This document shows positions 8,275 through 17,711 of a stretch of DNA of 64,000 nt, in pieces. Position numbers and translations under genes: made by a program. Each line of letters begins with the position of its first letter. Position 1 is the first letter of the stretch. The notes beneath the pieces are model-generated. The model was given only the letters and a program-made list of their open reading frames with translations, was not told the origin of the DNA and made no database searches. This DNA is from DATBRG01 sp036560445 (GTDB taxonomy: Bacteria; Pseudomonadota; Gammaproteobacteria; Burkholderiales; Methylophilaceae): positions 44,310 to 108,309 of the forward strand of contig DATBRG010000012.1 of assembly GCA_036560445.1 (NCBI GenBank), read 5' to 3'.

Positions 8275-8997
8275 ATGAGTGAGTTGAAAGTCGAGAGTCT
8301 GCGCAAGAGATACAAGTCGCGTACCGTAGTGCACGATATATCCCTGCAACTCAATAGCGGCGAGGTGGTCGGCCTGCTCGGCCCCAACGGCGCAGGCAAA
8401 ACCACCAGCTTTTATATGATGGTGGGGCTGGTGTCCTTGGACGATGGCCGTATATTGCTTGATGGCAAAGACTTGAGCCGTATGCCCATCCATCAACGGG
8501 CACGCATGGGGCTGTCTTACCTGCCGCAGGAGCCGTCGATATTCCGTAAGATGTCAGTTGCAGAAAATATCATGGCGATACTGGAACTGCAAAAGCTCAC
8601 CCAGGCACAAATGGAAGACCGGCTGGAGGCCTTGCTACAAGAGCTGCATATCCTGCATATCCGCAATAATACCGCTGTCAGCCTGTCAGGTGGCGAGCGG
8701 CGCCGTGTTGAAATCGCGCGTTGCCTGGCCACCAACCCCAGCTTTATTTTGCTGGATGAGCCTTTTGCCGGGATCGACCCGATTGCTGTGCTGGATATTC
8801 AGAAAATCATTCGTTTCCTGGCTTCACGCAATATCGGCGTGCTCATTACCGACCACAATGTGCGTGAAACACTCGGCATCTGTGATAGAGCGTATATTGT
8901 TAATGAGGGGCGCGTATTCGCCGCCGGACGGCCGAGCGAAATTATTCATAATGACAGCGTAAGAGAAGTTTATTTAGGTAAGGATTTCCGCCTGTAA
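8275..8997 (+). CDS. lptB: LPS export ABC transporter ATPase LptB
   Basis: A 240-residue ABC ATPase. Walker A is GPNGAGKT (36-43), the signature is LSGGERRRVEIAR, and Walker B is FILLDEPFAGIDP, followed by ITDHNVRE with the switch histidine. It powers LPS extraction by the LptFG permease, whose genes are not in the window. Length and the strongly conserved LptB sequence leave little doubt. It lies 39 bp after lptA and 23 bp before rpoN, the standard order in beta- and gammaproteobacteria. Confidence 0.96.
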   Translation: MSELKVESLRKRYKSRTVVHDISLQLNSGEVVGLLGPNGAGKTTSFYMMVGLVSLDDGRILLDGKDLSRMPIHQRARMGLSYLPQEPSIFRKMSVAENIMAILELQKLTQAQMEDRLEALLQELHILHIRNNTAVSLSGGERRRVEIARCLATNPSFILLDEPFAGIDPIAVLDIQKIIRFLASRNIGVLITDHNVRETLGICDRAYIVNEGRVFAAGRPSEIIHNDSVREVYLGKDFRL

Positions 8998-9020
8998 GCG
9001 GGAATCAGTCGCAAAACGCC

Positions 9021-10502
9021 ATGAAACAAAGTTTACAACTCAGATTTTCACAGCACCTGGCACTGACGCCGCAGTTGCAACAGTCCATCCGACTGTTGCA
9101 ACTTTCTTCGCAAGAGCTCAATCAGGAGCTCGAAGTACTGTTACAGGCCAACCCGCTTCTGGAGCGTGCCGAGAAGAATGAAGATGGCTCTGACCTGGAG
9201 CCTGCCGACACCTTTGTTCCCAATGGCCAAACCGCCGAGGTAACCGCCGCCAGCGAGGGGCCACCAGCAGAAACGCCTCTGGAAAGCATTCGGGAGGAAA
9301 CCCCGCGCCAGGAAGACTACGGCGAAGATTATTTCGAATTCTCAGGCGGCAATCGCTGGGAAGATAGCGGCTCCGGTAGTGATGACGATAATGATTTCAC
9401 TTTCCAGGAAGCTGACACGCTAACCCTGCGCCAGCATCTTTCCAGCCAACTCAAACTCATGCCGCTTTCTGAACGTGACCAGACGCTGGCCATGTTCCTG
9501 GTGGATGCTATCAATGACGATGGCTACCTGGAACATCCCCTGGAAGACTTGGCAGCCATGCTTGCGGAAGATTCCGAAGTAGACCTGCTGGAACTGCAGA
9601 CCGCACTCAAATTCATACAGAATCTTGATCCACCCGGCATCGGCGCACGCAACCTGTCTGAATGCCTGTGCCTGCAACTCAAGGCGCTAGAGCAGAAGAC
9701 ACCCCACTTGGACCTCGCGCTTTCGGTAGCGGAAAACCACCTGCAATTACTTGCCAGCCGTGATTATGCCAAGCTGCGCAAGCTGCTGCGTTGCGACGAC
9801 GAAACCCTGCGTGCAGTGCAGCAACTCATCGTCCAGCTCAACCCGAAACCAGGTGCCGATTTCACACATCTCGGCTCGGATCACTACATCCAGCATGAGA
9901 TTCTGGTAAAAAAAGTCAAAGGTATCTGGATTGCCAGCCTGAATGACGAAGTGGTTCCCAAGCTCCGCATCAATCAGCTTTATGCCGGTATCCTCAAACG
10001 CAATCGCGACAGCTCGAGTCAGTACCTCATGAGCCAGATGCAGGAAGCCAAGTGGATGATCAAGAATATCCAGCAGCGCTTCTCAACCATCTTGCGGGTA
10101 TCGCAAGCCATTGTTGATCGCCAGCGCAATTTCTTTGAGCATGGTGAAGTGGCGATGCGCCCACTGGTGCTACGCGAGATCGCAGATGAGCTGGGGCTGC
10201 ATGAATCCACCATCTCACGTGTCACTACGCGCAAGTACATGCTCACACCACGTGGGGTTTACGAACTCAAGTATTTCTTTGGTAGCCATGTCGCTACCGA
10301 ATCCGGCGGCGCCTGCTCAGCCACCGCCATCCGCGCATTGATCAAACAGATGGTCAGCGAGGAGAACCAGAAGAAACCGCTGTCGGATAATCAGATCACC
10401 GATATCCTCAGCAAGCAGGGTATCGTCGTCGCCAGACGTACGATAGCCAAATACCGCGAGTCTCTGCAGATACCCGCGGCTAACCAGCGCAAGTCGATCT
10501 GA
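9021..10502 (+). CDS. rpoN: RNA polymerase sigma-54 factor RpoN
   Basis: The 493-residue sigma-54 has a Gln/Leu-rich region I at residues 1-50 (activator contact), an acidic linker (about 55-130), a core-binding domain, a helix-turn-helix (LHESTISRVTTRKY) and the diagnostic RpoN box ARRTIAKYR at 471-479. It directs polymerase to -24/-12 promoters that need an AAA+ activator. The window also encodes an NtrX-type regulator, but with a degenerate ATPase (22136-23422). Its position after lptB and before hpf is conserved. Confidence 0.97.
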   Translation: MKQSLQLRFSQHLALTPQLQQSIRLLQLSSQELNQELEVLLQANPLLERAEKNEDGSDLEPADTFVPNGQTAEVTAASEGPPAETPLESIREETPRQEDYGEDYFEFSGGNRWEDSGSGSDDDNDFTFQEADTLTLRQHLSSQLKLMPLSERDQTLAMFLVDAINDDGYLEHPLEDLAAMLAEDSEVDLLELQTALKFIQNLDPPGIGARNLSECLCLQLKALEQKTPHLDLALSVAENHLQLLASRDYAKLRKLLRCDDETLRAVQQLIVQLNPKPGADFTHLGSDHYIQHEILVKKVKGIWIASLNDEVVPKLRINQLYAGILKRNRDSSSQYLMSQMQEAKWMIKNIQQRFSTILRVSQAIVDRQRNFFEHGEVAMRPLVLREIADELGLHESTISRVTTRKYMLTPRGVYELKYFFGSHVATESGGACSATAIRALIKQMVSEENQKKPLSDNQITDILSKQGIVVARRTIAKYRESLQIPAANQRKSI

Positions 10503-10528
10503 CCTGCGTTTTACTGAAGGAGAGCATC

Positions 10529-10855
10529 ATGAACTTGCAATTAACCGGTCATCATCTAGAAGTTACTCCAGCTTTGCGCGATTACTTACATAGCAAACTG
10601 ACGCGCGTCAGCAACCATTTCGATCATGTGATCGATGTAAAAGTGACGCTGAGCGTGGAAAAACTGGTGCAAAAGGTCGAAGCGACCCTGCACGTACCGG
10701 GTAACGATCTGCATGTCGCCTGCAGCGACGAGAACATGTATAGCGCCATTGATATGCTGGCAGACAAGTTGGATCGACAGGTCGTCAAGCACAAGGAAAA
10801 ACAGGGCGACCATCACAAGGCGAATGGTGCACTCAAGCATCAGGCAACCGAGTAA
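10529..10855 (+). CDS. hpf: Ribosome hibernation promoting factor HPF (sigma-54 modulation protein)
   Basis: A 108-residue short-form HPF/YfiA-family protein, starting MNLQLTGHHLEVTPALRDY. It has the usual two-helix, four-strand layout and a basic, His-rich C-terminus (KHKEKQGDHHK). These proteins bind the 30S decoding region and promote or stabilise 100S dimers in stationary phase. A GGAGAG site precedes the ATG. It sits directly after rpoN, which explains the old name sigma-54 modulation protein, and before hprK. Confidence 0.93.
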   Translation: MNLQLTGHHLEVTPALRDYLHSKLTRVSNHFDHVIDVKVTLSVEKLVQKVEATLHVPGNDLHVACSDENMYSAIDMLADKLDRQVVKHKEKQGDHHKANGALKHQATE

Positions 10856-10868
10856 TTCTCACTAAACC

Positions 10869-11846
10869 ATGGCCGAGATCAGCGTCGCCGAGCTTTTCAA
10901 GGATACTCGCTCCAGCCTCAAGCTAAAGTGGATAGCAGGGCTGAATGGTGGCAGTAACCAGCTCACCAGCGAAACCGTCAGCAAGCCCTCTCTGGCGCTG
11001 ATCGGCCATCTCAATTTTGTCCACCCTAATCGCGTCCAGGTGCTGGGCTGTGCGGAAATGGACTACCTGTGCAGCCTCCAACCCACAGAGTTGCAGCAGG
11101 CCATTAGCAATCTGTTCTCTACCGATTTAGCTGCAGTCATCGTCGCCAATGGCGAAACTGCCCCCGAAGCATTGATTGCCGCCTCCAATCAACATCAGAC
11201 CCCGCTATTCACATCACCATTACGTAGCCCTGGCCTGATGGACATCCTGAGCCATTACCTGGCACAGGCCGTAGCAGAATCGGAAAGCGCGCATGGCGTA
11301 TTCCTTGAGGTTCAAGGCTTTGGTGTTTTAATTAAAGGCAGCCCCGCTATCGGCAAAAGCGAATTGGCACTGGAGTTGATCTCACGCGGTCATCGGCTTG
11401 TCGCTGATGATATCGTCGATTTTTTTCGTGTGGCCCCAGACCGCTTGGAAGGCCGTTGCCCGGAATTGCTACAGGATTTTCTCGAGGTGCGCGGCCTCGG
11501 CATCCTCAATATACGCGAGCTGTTTGGTGATAATGCCGTCAAACCAACCAAACCACTGGATTTAATCATTCAATTGGAATTGGCAAAAAACCTGGACCCG
11601 CAACTCTTGGATAGACTTGAGATTAAGTCACATTTTGAAAAAATCCTCGGCGTCAAAATCCCCAAGAATACTCTGCCAGTAGCTGCCGGCCGCAATATCG
11701 CAGTTCTGGTGGAAGTAGCTGTGCGCAACCACATGTTGCTGTTGCGTGGCACTAACGGTACCAAACAGTTCATGCAGCGCCAACATCGCGAGATAACAAA
11801 AGCGGCAAAAAAGAACTCTGTCAAACATGGGCAGGGGTCAAACTGA
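10869..11846 (+). CDS. hprK: HPr kinase/phosphorylase HprK
   Basis: The 325-residue product has the N-terminal HprK domain (1-130) and a C-terminal kinase domain with Walker A GSPAIGKS (157-164), the preceding HG pair at 142-143 and the family signature EVRGLGILNI (206-215). It phosphorylates and dephosphorylates Ser46 of HPr, and the HPr encoded downstream does have serine at position 46. There are no sugar permease genes here, so the pair probably serves regulation rather than sugar uptake. The last base of hprK is the first base of rapZ. Confidence 0.95.
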   Translation: MAEISVAELFKDTRSSLKLKWIAGLNGGSNQLTSETVSKPSLALIGHLNFVHPNRVQVLGCAEMDYLCSLQPTELQQAISNLFSTDLAAVIVANGETAPEALIAASNQHQTPLFTSPLRSPGLMDILSHYLAQAVAESESAHGVFLEVQGFGVLIKGSPAIGKSELALELISRGHRLVADDIVDFFRVAPDRLEGRCPELLQDFLEVRGLGILNIRELFGDNAVKPTKPLDLIIQLELAKNLDPQLLDRLEIKSHFEKILGVKIPKNTLPVAAGRNIAVLVEVAVRNHMLLLRGTNGTKQFMQRQHREITKAAKKNSVKHGQGSN

Positions 11847-12685
11847 TGCAACTGGTAATTGTCACCGGCCTCTCCGGCTCCGGCAAAAGTATCGTGCTCA
11901 AGGCGCTGGAAGATAGTGGTTATTACTGCGTAGATAACTTACCGGCCACCCTGTTGCCACAAATTTCCCAGCACCTGAGCGTAGCCAAACAAGAACGTGT
12001 CGCTATCAGCATCGATACGCGCAGTGCGGCGCTAGAAGCGCTACCGGAGAATATCCGGCTGCTCAAGTCACAGGGTATTGCCGTACAGGTACTATTCCTC
12101 GAATCTAATGTGGGAACGCTGGTAAAACGCTTTAGCGAGACACGCCGCCGCCACCCATTGAGCAACGAAAAAACCACGCTGGCCGAGAGCATTGAACATG
12201 AGCGCGAGCTGTTAAGCCAGCTAGCGGACCTCGGCCACCATATCGACACCAGCGAGCTCAGTGCCAACACCCTGCGTAGCTGGGTGAAAGATTTTGTCTC
12301 GCACGAAAATGGCGGCTTGACCCTGTTGTTTGCCTCGTTTGGATTCAAACATGGCATCCCTCTGGATGCTGACCTGGTATTCGATGTGCGCTGCCTGCCC
12401 AACCCGCACTATGACCCGATATTACGGCCTTTAACAGGTAAGGACGAAGCGGTTAAGAACTTCCTTGCCAGCCAGGCTGGTGTGGCCGCCATGTATGAAG
12501 ATATCCGCAGCTTTGTGGCGCGCTGGCTGCCATGTTATATGCAGGATAACCGTAGCTACCTGACAATAGCCATAGGCTGTACCGGTGGCCAGCATCGCTC
12601 GGTATATTTTGTTGAGCGCTTAGGGCAATATTTCACTGAGCAAAAGCAGAAGGTTCTGGTCAGACACCGAGAACTCGAGCAATAA
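11846..12685 (+). CDS. rapZ: RNase adapter / nucleotide-binding protein RapZ
   Basis: The 279-residue P-loop protein has Walker A GLSGSGKS at residues 8-15 and the C-terminal RapZ core GCTGGQHRS. In E. coli it binds glucosamine-6-phosphate and the sRNA GlmZ and guides RNase E; in betaproteobacteria the role is less studied. It overlaps hprK by one base (TGATG). It lies between hprK and the PTS EIIA gene, the usual neighbourhood. Confidence 0.95.
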   Translation: MQLVIVTGLSGSGKSIVLKALEDSGYYCVDNLPATLLPQISQHLSVAKQERVAISIDTRSAALEALPENIRLLKSQGIAVQVLFLESNVGTLVKRFSETRRRHPLSNEKTTLAESIEHERELLSQLADLGHHIDTSELSANTLRSWVKDFVSHENGGLTLLFASFGFKHGIPLDADLVFDVRCLPNPHYDPILRPLTGKDEAVKNFLASQAGVAAMYEDIRSFVARWLPCYMQDNRSYLTIAIGCTGGQHRSVYFVERLGQYFTEQKQKVLVRHRELEQ

Positions 12686-12705
12686 GCAATGGATAGGATT
12701 TTGTC

Positions 12706-13113
12706 ATGATAGGTATTTTGATCATAACCCACGGTAGCATAGGCGAAAGCCTGATTCACTCTGCCACTCACGTGATGGGCAAGAGGCCACCCCTGCTGGA
12801 GCAGATGGGTATTGGCATGCATGATGACCCGGCTACGATTCTGCCGCAGGCGCTACAGCTGGTTAAACAACTCGACGAAGGGCAAGGCGTACTGATTATG
12901 TCCGATATCTACGGCGCAACCCCATGTAACGTGGTGGGCAAGTTGCTAGCGCCCGGGCACGTCGAAGGCGTCGCTGGAGTTAACCTGCCGATGCTGGTGC
13001 GAGCTTTAACCTATCGCAATGGAGACATTACCAAACTGGTGGAAAAAGCCCTGAGCGGTGGCCGCGAAGGTGTGTTTCATTTTACTGAGGAAGCTTGCAA
13101 GCACCATGATTAA
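12706..13113 (+). CDS. PTS EIIA component, mannose family
   Basis: A 135-residue EIIA of the mannose/sorbose superfamily (ManX-like single domain). The phosphorylatable histidine is His9 in IITHGS. It would accept phosphate from HPr-His15. No EIIB, EIIC or EIID gene follows, so the phosphate probably ends on this protein, which then acts as a signal. The 3' end overlaps the HPr gene by 8 bases. It is the standard partner of HPr and EI in many betaproteobacteria. Confidence 0.9.
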   Translation: MIGILIITHGSIGESLIHSATHVMGKRPPLLEQMGIGMHDDPATILPQALQLVKQLDEGQGVLIMSDIYGATPCNVVGKLLAPGHVEGVAGVNLPMLVRALTYRNGDITKLVEKALSGGREGVFHFTEEACKHHD

Positions 13114-13375
13114 GCAGGAAATCGAAATCATCAACAAGCTGGGGCTACATGCCCGCGCTTCAACCAAGCTTACGCAGACCGCCAGCCAGTTCGGCAGCGA
13201 AATCTGGATTGAGCGCAATGGCCGGCGTGTTAATGCCAAAAGCATCATGGGCGTGATGATGCTGGCCGCCAGCAAGGGTAGCAAGATTCAACTGGAAACC
13301 TCGGGCGAAGATGAGCAACCCGCCATGGATGCGCTCTTCGCGCTGATCTCGAATCGTTTCGGAGAACCCGAATGA
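13106..13375 (+). CDS. ptsH: PTS phosphocarrier protein HPr
   Basis: The 89-residue product has the active-site His15 in NKLGLHARAS and the regulatory Ser46 in AKSIMGVMML, the target of HprK. I use the ATG at 13106, which overlaps the EIIA gene by 8 bases; an upstream in-frame start at 13058 would add 16 residues before the conserved N-terminus. HPr carries phosphate from EI to EIIA. The gap to ptsI (157 bp) holds one copy of an intergenic repeat. Confidence 0.95.
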   Translation: MIKQEIEIINKLGLHARASTKLTQTASQFGSEIWIERNGRRVNAKSIMGVMMLAASKGSKIQLETSGEDEQPAMDALFALISNRFGEPE

Positions 13376-13430
13376 GGGCAATTGCTACGTTGCGGGATAC
13401 TCACCACTTCGCCAAGCTCAATGCGACGCT

Positions 13431-13512
13431 GAGACCAGGCGTCAACGAGCGAATGACGCAGACAGTGCATTCAGCACGGCAAGGCATGAGCGAGGCAGAC
13501 AACGACGTATCA
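13431..13512. repeat. 82-bp intergenic repeat, copy A
   Basis: This stretch aligns without gaps to 17712-17793, with 58 of 82 bases identical by my count. The best-kept parts are the first 20 bases (GAGAC-AGGCG-CAACGAGC) and the GGCAG-CAACG block. In the middle is a hairpin GTGC-ATTCA-GCAC (13465-13477). In copy B the stem carries paired changes that keep two of its base pairs. It lies between ptsH and ptsI and has no convincing reading frame. Confidence 0.65.
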
Positions 13513-13532
13513 GCGATTCAGTGGGGTCGGCA

Positions 13533-15260
13533 ATGAGCTTCACGATGCACGGCGTGGGTATCTCCAGCGGCATCGCCATCGGCCATGCTCACCTGGTTTC
13601 GCACGCCTTACTGGAAGTTGCGCATTACCAGATACCCAAGAAATCAATTGCTCAGGAAATCGCCCGTTTTGAACAGGCAATAAATACGGTCAAGCAAGAT
13701 CTGGATGTCATACGCCAGCAATTACCTGCGAATGCGCCAGCTGAACTCGGCGCTTTTGTCAGTACACACCTGATGATCCTTTCTGACAAGCACCTGTCTG
13801 AAGAGCCCAAGGCCATCATCCAGAATGAACTGTGCAATGCCGAGTGGGCACTCAAGCAACAGATGGATGACCTGGTCGCGCAGTTTGACCAGATCGAGGA
13901 TGAGTACCTGCGCGAACGCAAGCAGGATGTAGTGCAAGTAGTAGAGCGCGTCATCAAGGTATTACTAGGCCACCCCGGCCAGGTCGAAGTACGCGCGCAA
14001 GAGAGCGCCATCATCCTCGTGGCGCATGACCTCTCTCCGGCAGATGCCATCCAATTCAAACAACACAAATTTGCTGCCTTTATCACAGATGTTGGCGGCG
14101 CCACTTCGCACACGGCGATCCTGGCACGTAGCCTGAATATCCCGTCGATTGTCGCACTGCAACGCGCACGCACATTGATTCGCGATGGTGAGCTGATCAT
14201 CGTCGACGGCTCACAAGGGGTTGTCATCACCAACCCCGATAAAGACACCCTTGCCGAATATAAACTCAAGCAGGAACAGTGGGAGATCGAGCAGCAAAAG
14301 CTGCAACGCATCCGCCTGACCAAGGCGGTAACGCTGGATGGCAGTACGATTGAGCTGCATGCCAACATTGAAGTCCCTGATGATGTCATTCAGGCTAAGG
14401 CTTCCGGTGCCACAGGTATTGGTTTGTACCGTACCGAATTCCTCTTTATGAACCGCCGCGAAATGCCGGGTGAAGAAGAGCAGTACCTCGCCTACCGCAA
14501 AGTAGCAGAAGCCATGAAAGGCTTGCCCGTCACTATCCGTACGCTAGACCTGGGCGCGGATAAACAGGTGAATGCGGATAGCATACGCACCTGCGCCAAC
14601 CCGGCGCTGGGCCTGCGCGCCATACGCTTGTGCCTATCTGAGCCACAGATATTCCATACCCAGTTGCGTGCAATCTTGCGTGCCTCGCACTATGGCAATA
14701 TCAAGATTCTGGTTCCGATGTTTTCTACGTTATCTGAATTGCGCCAGACCATGCTGTTGCTGGAACGCGCCAAACAAAGCCTGCGCAAGCAGGACATCCC
14801 ATTTACCGAGAATATTCAAGTTGGCGGCATGATAGAAGTACCCGCCGCCGCGTTGAACGCCGAGGCGTTTGCCCGCCAGCTGGATTTCCTCTCTATCGGG
14901 ACCAATGACCTGATCCAGTACACATTGGCCATTGACCGAACCGATGACACCGTATCGCACCTGTATAACCCCTTGCATCCGGCTGTCCTGCAGTTGATAG
15001 AGATGACCATACGCGCCGGGCAGAAACTTGGTAAACCAGTTTGCGTGTGCGGTGAAATGGCCGGCGACGCTAGGCTGACCCGGTTGTTATTAGGGTTTGG
15101 TCTGCGCCAGTTCTCCATGCATCCAGCCAATATGCTGGCGGTCAAGCGCCAGGTACTGCAAAGCAACCTGCCCGCGCTCATTGGCGGTGTGCGCAAGATA
15201 CTGGCCAGTCACGATCTCGATAAAATTGAACCTTTGCTGCAAAAACTCAATCTGTCCTAA
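13533..15260 (+). CDS. ptsI: Phosphoenolpyruvate-protein phosphotransferase (PTS enzyme I)
   Basis: The 575-residue product has the same length as E. coli enzyme I. The phosphohistidine is His193 in GGATSHTAIL, the PEP-binding TIM barrel follows (LYRTEFLFMNR, IRTLDLGADK), and the catalytic cysteine is in VCVCGEMAGD near residue 500. It moves phosphate from PEP to HPr-His15. I prefer the ATG at 13533; a GTG four codons upstream (13521) is possible. It is the last gene of the lpt-rpoN-PTS cluster. Confidence 0.94.
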   Translation: MSFTMHGVGISSGIAIGHAHLVSHALLEVAHYQIPKKSIAQEIARFEQAINTVKQDLDVIRQQLPANAPAELGAFVSTHLMILSDKHLSEEPKAIIQNELCNAEWALKQQMDDLVAQFDQIEDEYLRERKQDVVQVVERVIKVLLGHPGQVEVRAQESAIILVAHDLSPADAIQFKQHKFAAFITDVGGATSHTAILARSLNIPSIVALQRARTLIRDGELIIVDGSQGVVITNPDKDTLAEYKLKQEQWEIEQQKLQRIRLTKAVTLDGSTIELHANIEVPDDVIQAKASGATGIGLYRTEFLFMNRREMPGEEEQYLAYRKVAEAMKGLPVTIRTLDLGADKQVNADSIRTCANPALGLRAIRLCLSEPQIFHTQLRAILRASHYGNIKILVPMFSTLSELRQTMLLLERAKQSLRKQDIPFTENIQVGGMIEVPAAALNAEAFARQLDFLSIGTNDLIQYTLAIDRTDDTVSHLYNPLHPAVLQLIEMTIRAGQKLGKPVCVCGEMAGDARLTRLLLGFGLRQFSMHPANMLAVKRQVLQSNLPALIGGVRKILASHDLDKIEPLLQKLNLS

Positions 15261-15271
15261 GGAGTAATACC

Positions 15272-15613
15272 ATGAGTGATTTGATTGAAGTGCCTTCAGC
15301 GGATGAAAAGAATATCGCTGTGCTCACTCACCTCGGAGGCACGCTGTTCAGCTTTATCCCGGCGCTGATTGTGTGGCTGCTGAAGCGGGAAGACAGTCCA
15401 TACATCGGTGACCAGGCACGTGAGGCATTGAATTTTCAGATCACCGTCTTGATTGCACAAGTAGTCAGCTCCATATTGATCATCATACTGGTAGGCTTTG
15501 TGCTCATGGGCCTGGTATATCTTGCCAACATCATTTTTTGCATCGTCGCGGCAGTGGCCGCCAGCAAAGGTGAAGATTATCGCTACCCATTTAACTTGCG
15601 ATTGATAAATTAA
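15272..15613 (+). CDS. DUF4870 family membrane protein
   Basis: A 113-residue integral membrane protein. It has the DUF4870 pattern: AVLTHLGGTLFSFIPALIVWLLKRED, then HxxEALNF-like DQAREALNFQ, then two further hydrophobic segments. About three to four transmembrane helices. Function is unknown for the family. A good AAGGAG site precedes the ATG, 11 bp after ptsI, so it is probably transcribed with it. Confidence 0.8.
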   Translation: MSDLIEVPSADEKNIAVLTHLGGTLFSFIPALIVWLLKREDSPYIGDQAREALNFQITVLIAQVVSSILIIILVGFVLMGLVYLANIIFCIVAAVAASKGEDYRYPFNLRLIN

Positions 15614-15626
15614 GGATTTGAAAGAA

Positions 15627-17666
15627 GTGACCCAGAATTCAGTTAACCCTCTACTCCATTTCTCCGGCTTACCCAGGTTTGACGAGGTACAGCCCGCCCA
15701 CGTCACGCCTGCCATGGATCAACTCCTGGCAACTGGCCGCGAGTTGGTGGAAAAACTCAGCACCAGCAAGGATGAACCAAGCTGGGCTAACTTTGCCCGC
15801 CCGCTGGAAGATATGGAAGAACATATCTCCCGCGCATGGTCTCAGGTTTCGCACATGAATGCGGTGGTCAACAGCCCGGAATTGCGCGAAGCCTACAACG
15901 ATAACCTGCCCAAGCTCACCGCTTTCTATGCTGATTTGTCACAGGATGAACGTCTCTATGCCAAGTTTCGTGCTTTGCGCGCCAGCAAAGGCTATGAGAG
16001 TTTAAGCACCGCGCAAAAGAAGATCGTCGAAAACGAGTTGCGTGATTTCCGCCTTGGCGGCGCTGAGCTGCCAGAAAAGCAAAAAGCTCGCTTCAAGGAA
16101 ATTCAGGAAGAGCTGTCGAAGCTCTCATCCAAATTTGAAGAAAATGTGCTGGATACCACCAATGATTATTCGCTCATCGTAGAGAATGCGGACGAACTGA
16201 AAGGTATTCCGGATGATGTGCTGCAAGCAGCGCAAGAGGCGGCGAATGAAGATGGCAAAACCGGCTGGAAATTCACCCTGCATTTCCCTTCATACATGCC
16301 GGTGCTGCAATACGCTGAGAACCGCGACCTGCGTGAGAAGCTCTACCGCGCCTATGCCACGCGTGCTTCGGAATTCGGCAAGCCGGAATGGGACAACACC
16401 CCACTCATCAGCAGCATACTCAAGTTGAGGCTGGAAGCAGCGCAGCTACTTGGTTATGCCAATTATGCAGAGATGTCACTCGCCACCAAGATGGCCGATA
16501 CACCACAGCAAGTCTCGGATTTTCTCGATACGCTGGCCAAGCGCGCCGAGCCTTTTGCGCAGCGCGATATGCAAGAGCTGACAGACTATGCCAAAAAGCT
16601 CGGCATCAACGATATGCAAGCCTGGGATGTAGCATTTGTGTCGGAAAAGCTGCGCGAGGAAAAGTACGCCTTCTCCGACCAGGAAGTGAAACAGTATTTC
16701 CCGGAACAGCAGGTGCTGCACGGCTTGTTCAAGGTCACCGAAACCATCTTTGGTGTGCATGTGAAAAAATCACAGGCGCCGGTGTGGCATAAAGATGCTG
16801 CTTTTTATGAGATCACCGATCACAGCGGCAACCTGGTGGGCCAGTTCTACCTCGACCTCTATGCCCGCAACAATAAGCGCGGCGGCGCCTGGATGGATGA
16901 AGCCATTACCCGCCGCAAAAAATCACAGGGAATAGAAACGCCGGTGGCTTTCCTCACCTGCAATTTCTCCGCTCCGGTAGGCAATAACCCAGCGCTATTC
17001 ACGCATGATGAAGTACAAACCATGTTCCACGAATTCGGCCATGGCTTGCATCACATGCTAACCCAGGTCGATGATTACGGCGTCTCCGGCATCAAGGGCG
17101 TGGAGTGGGATGCAGTCGAGCTGCCCAGCCAGTTCATGGAAAACTTCTGCTGGGAGTGGGAGGTACTGCGCCACATGACGAAACATGTGGAAACCGGCGC
17201 TCACTTGCCGCGTGAACTATTCGACAAAATGGTAGCCGCCAAAAACTTCCAGGCCGGTATGCAGACTGTAAGACAAGTTGAATTCTCGCTATTCGATATG
17301 CGCCTGCATGGCGAATTCGACCCACATGGCAGCGCGAGTTCGCTAGACCTCATTGAACAGGTACGTGATAAAGTTGCCGTGGTGCGCCCACCGAAATGGA
17401 ACCGCTTTCCTAATAATTTCGGCCATATCTTCGCCGGTGGTTATGCGGCGGGCTATTACAGTTATAAATGGGCGGAAGTGCTCTCGGCTGATGCTTACAG
17501 CCTGTTTGAAGAAACCGGCGTGCTATCGCAAGAGACAGGCCGCAAATTCTGGGATGAGATACTGGCCAAAGGTGGGTCACGCCCAGCGCTGGAATCTTTC
17601 ATTGCCTTCCGCGGGCGGGAGCCAAGTATAGATGCCCTGCTCCGCCACAACGGCATGACCTCTTAA
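15627..17666 (+). CDS. prlC: Oligopeptidase A (M3 metallopeptidase)
   Basis: A 679-residue M3-family zinc peptidase. The metal site is HEFGH within MFHEFGHGLHHML, followed by the downstream glutamate region VEWDAVELPSQFMENF. PrlC degrades oligopeptides and cleaved signal peptides in the cytoplasm. I choose the GTG at 15627 because AAGGA lies 10 bases upstream; a TTG at 15618 is too close to it (1 base). With the TTG the protein would be 682 residues. It follows the DUF4870 gene closely. Confidence 0.93.
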   Translation: MTQNSVNPLLHFSGLPRFDEVQPAHVTPAMDQLLATGRELVEKLSTSKDEPSWANFARPLEDMEEHISRAWSQVSHMNAVVNSPELREAYNDNLPKLTAFYADLSQDERLYAKFRALRASKGYESLSTAQKKIVENELRDFRLGGAELPEKQKARFKEIQEELSKLSSKFEENVLDTTNDYSLIVENADELKGIPDDVLQAAQEAANEDGKTGWKFTLHFPSYMPVLQYAENRDLREKLYRAYATRASEFGKPEWDNTPLISSILKLRLEAAQLLGYANYAEMSLATKMADTPQQVSDFLDTLAKRAEPFAQRDMQELTDYAKKLGINDMQAWDVAFVSEKLREEKYAFSDQEVKQYFPEQQVLHGLFKVTETIFGVHVKKSQAPVWHKDAAFYEITDHSGNLVGQFYLDLYARNNKRGGAWMDEAITRRKKSQGIETPVAFLTCNFSAPVGNNPALFTHDEVQTMFHEFGHGLHHMLTQVDDYGVSGIKGVEWDAVELPSQFMENFCWEWEVLRHMTKHVETGAHLPRELFDKMVAAKNFQAGMQTVRQVEFSLFDMRLHGEFDPHGSASSLDLIEQVRDKVAVVRPPKWNRFPNNFGHIFAGGYAAGYYSYKWAEVLSADAYSLFEETGVLSQETGRKFWDEILAKGGSRPALESFIAFRGREPSIDALLRHNGMTS

Positions 17667-17711
17667 AACCTTGCCTGCCTGTATCGTGAAATCTCGTTCC
17701 AGTTCGATCGT

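Noticed and set aside
13652..14389. 245-codon minus-strand frame inside ptsI
   Set aside because: Antisense shadow; composition is that of reversed ptsI codons.
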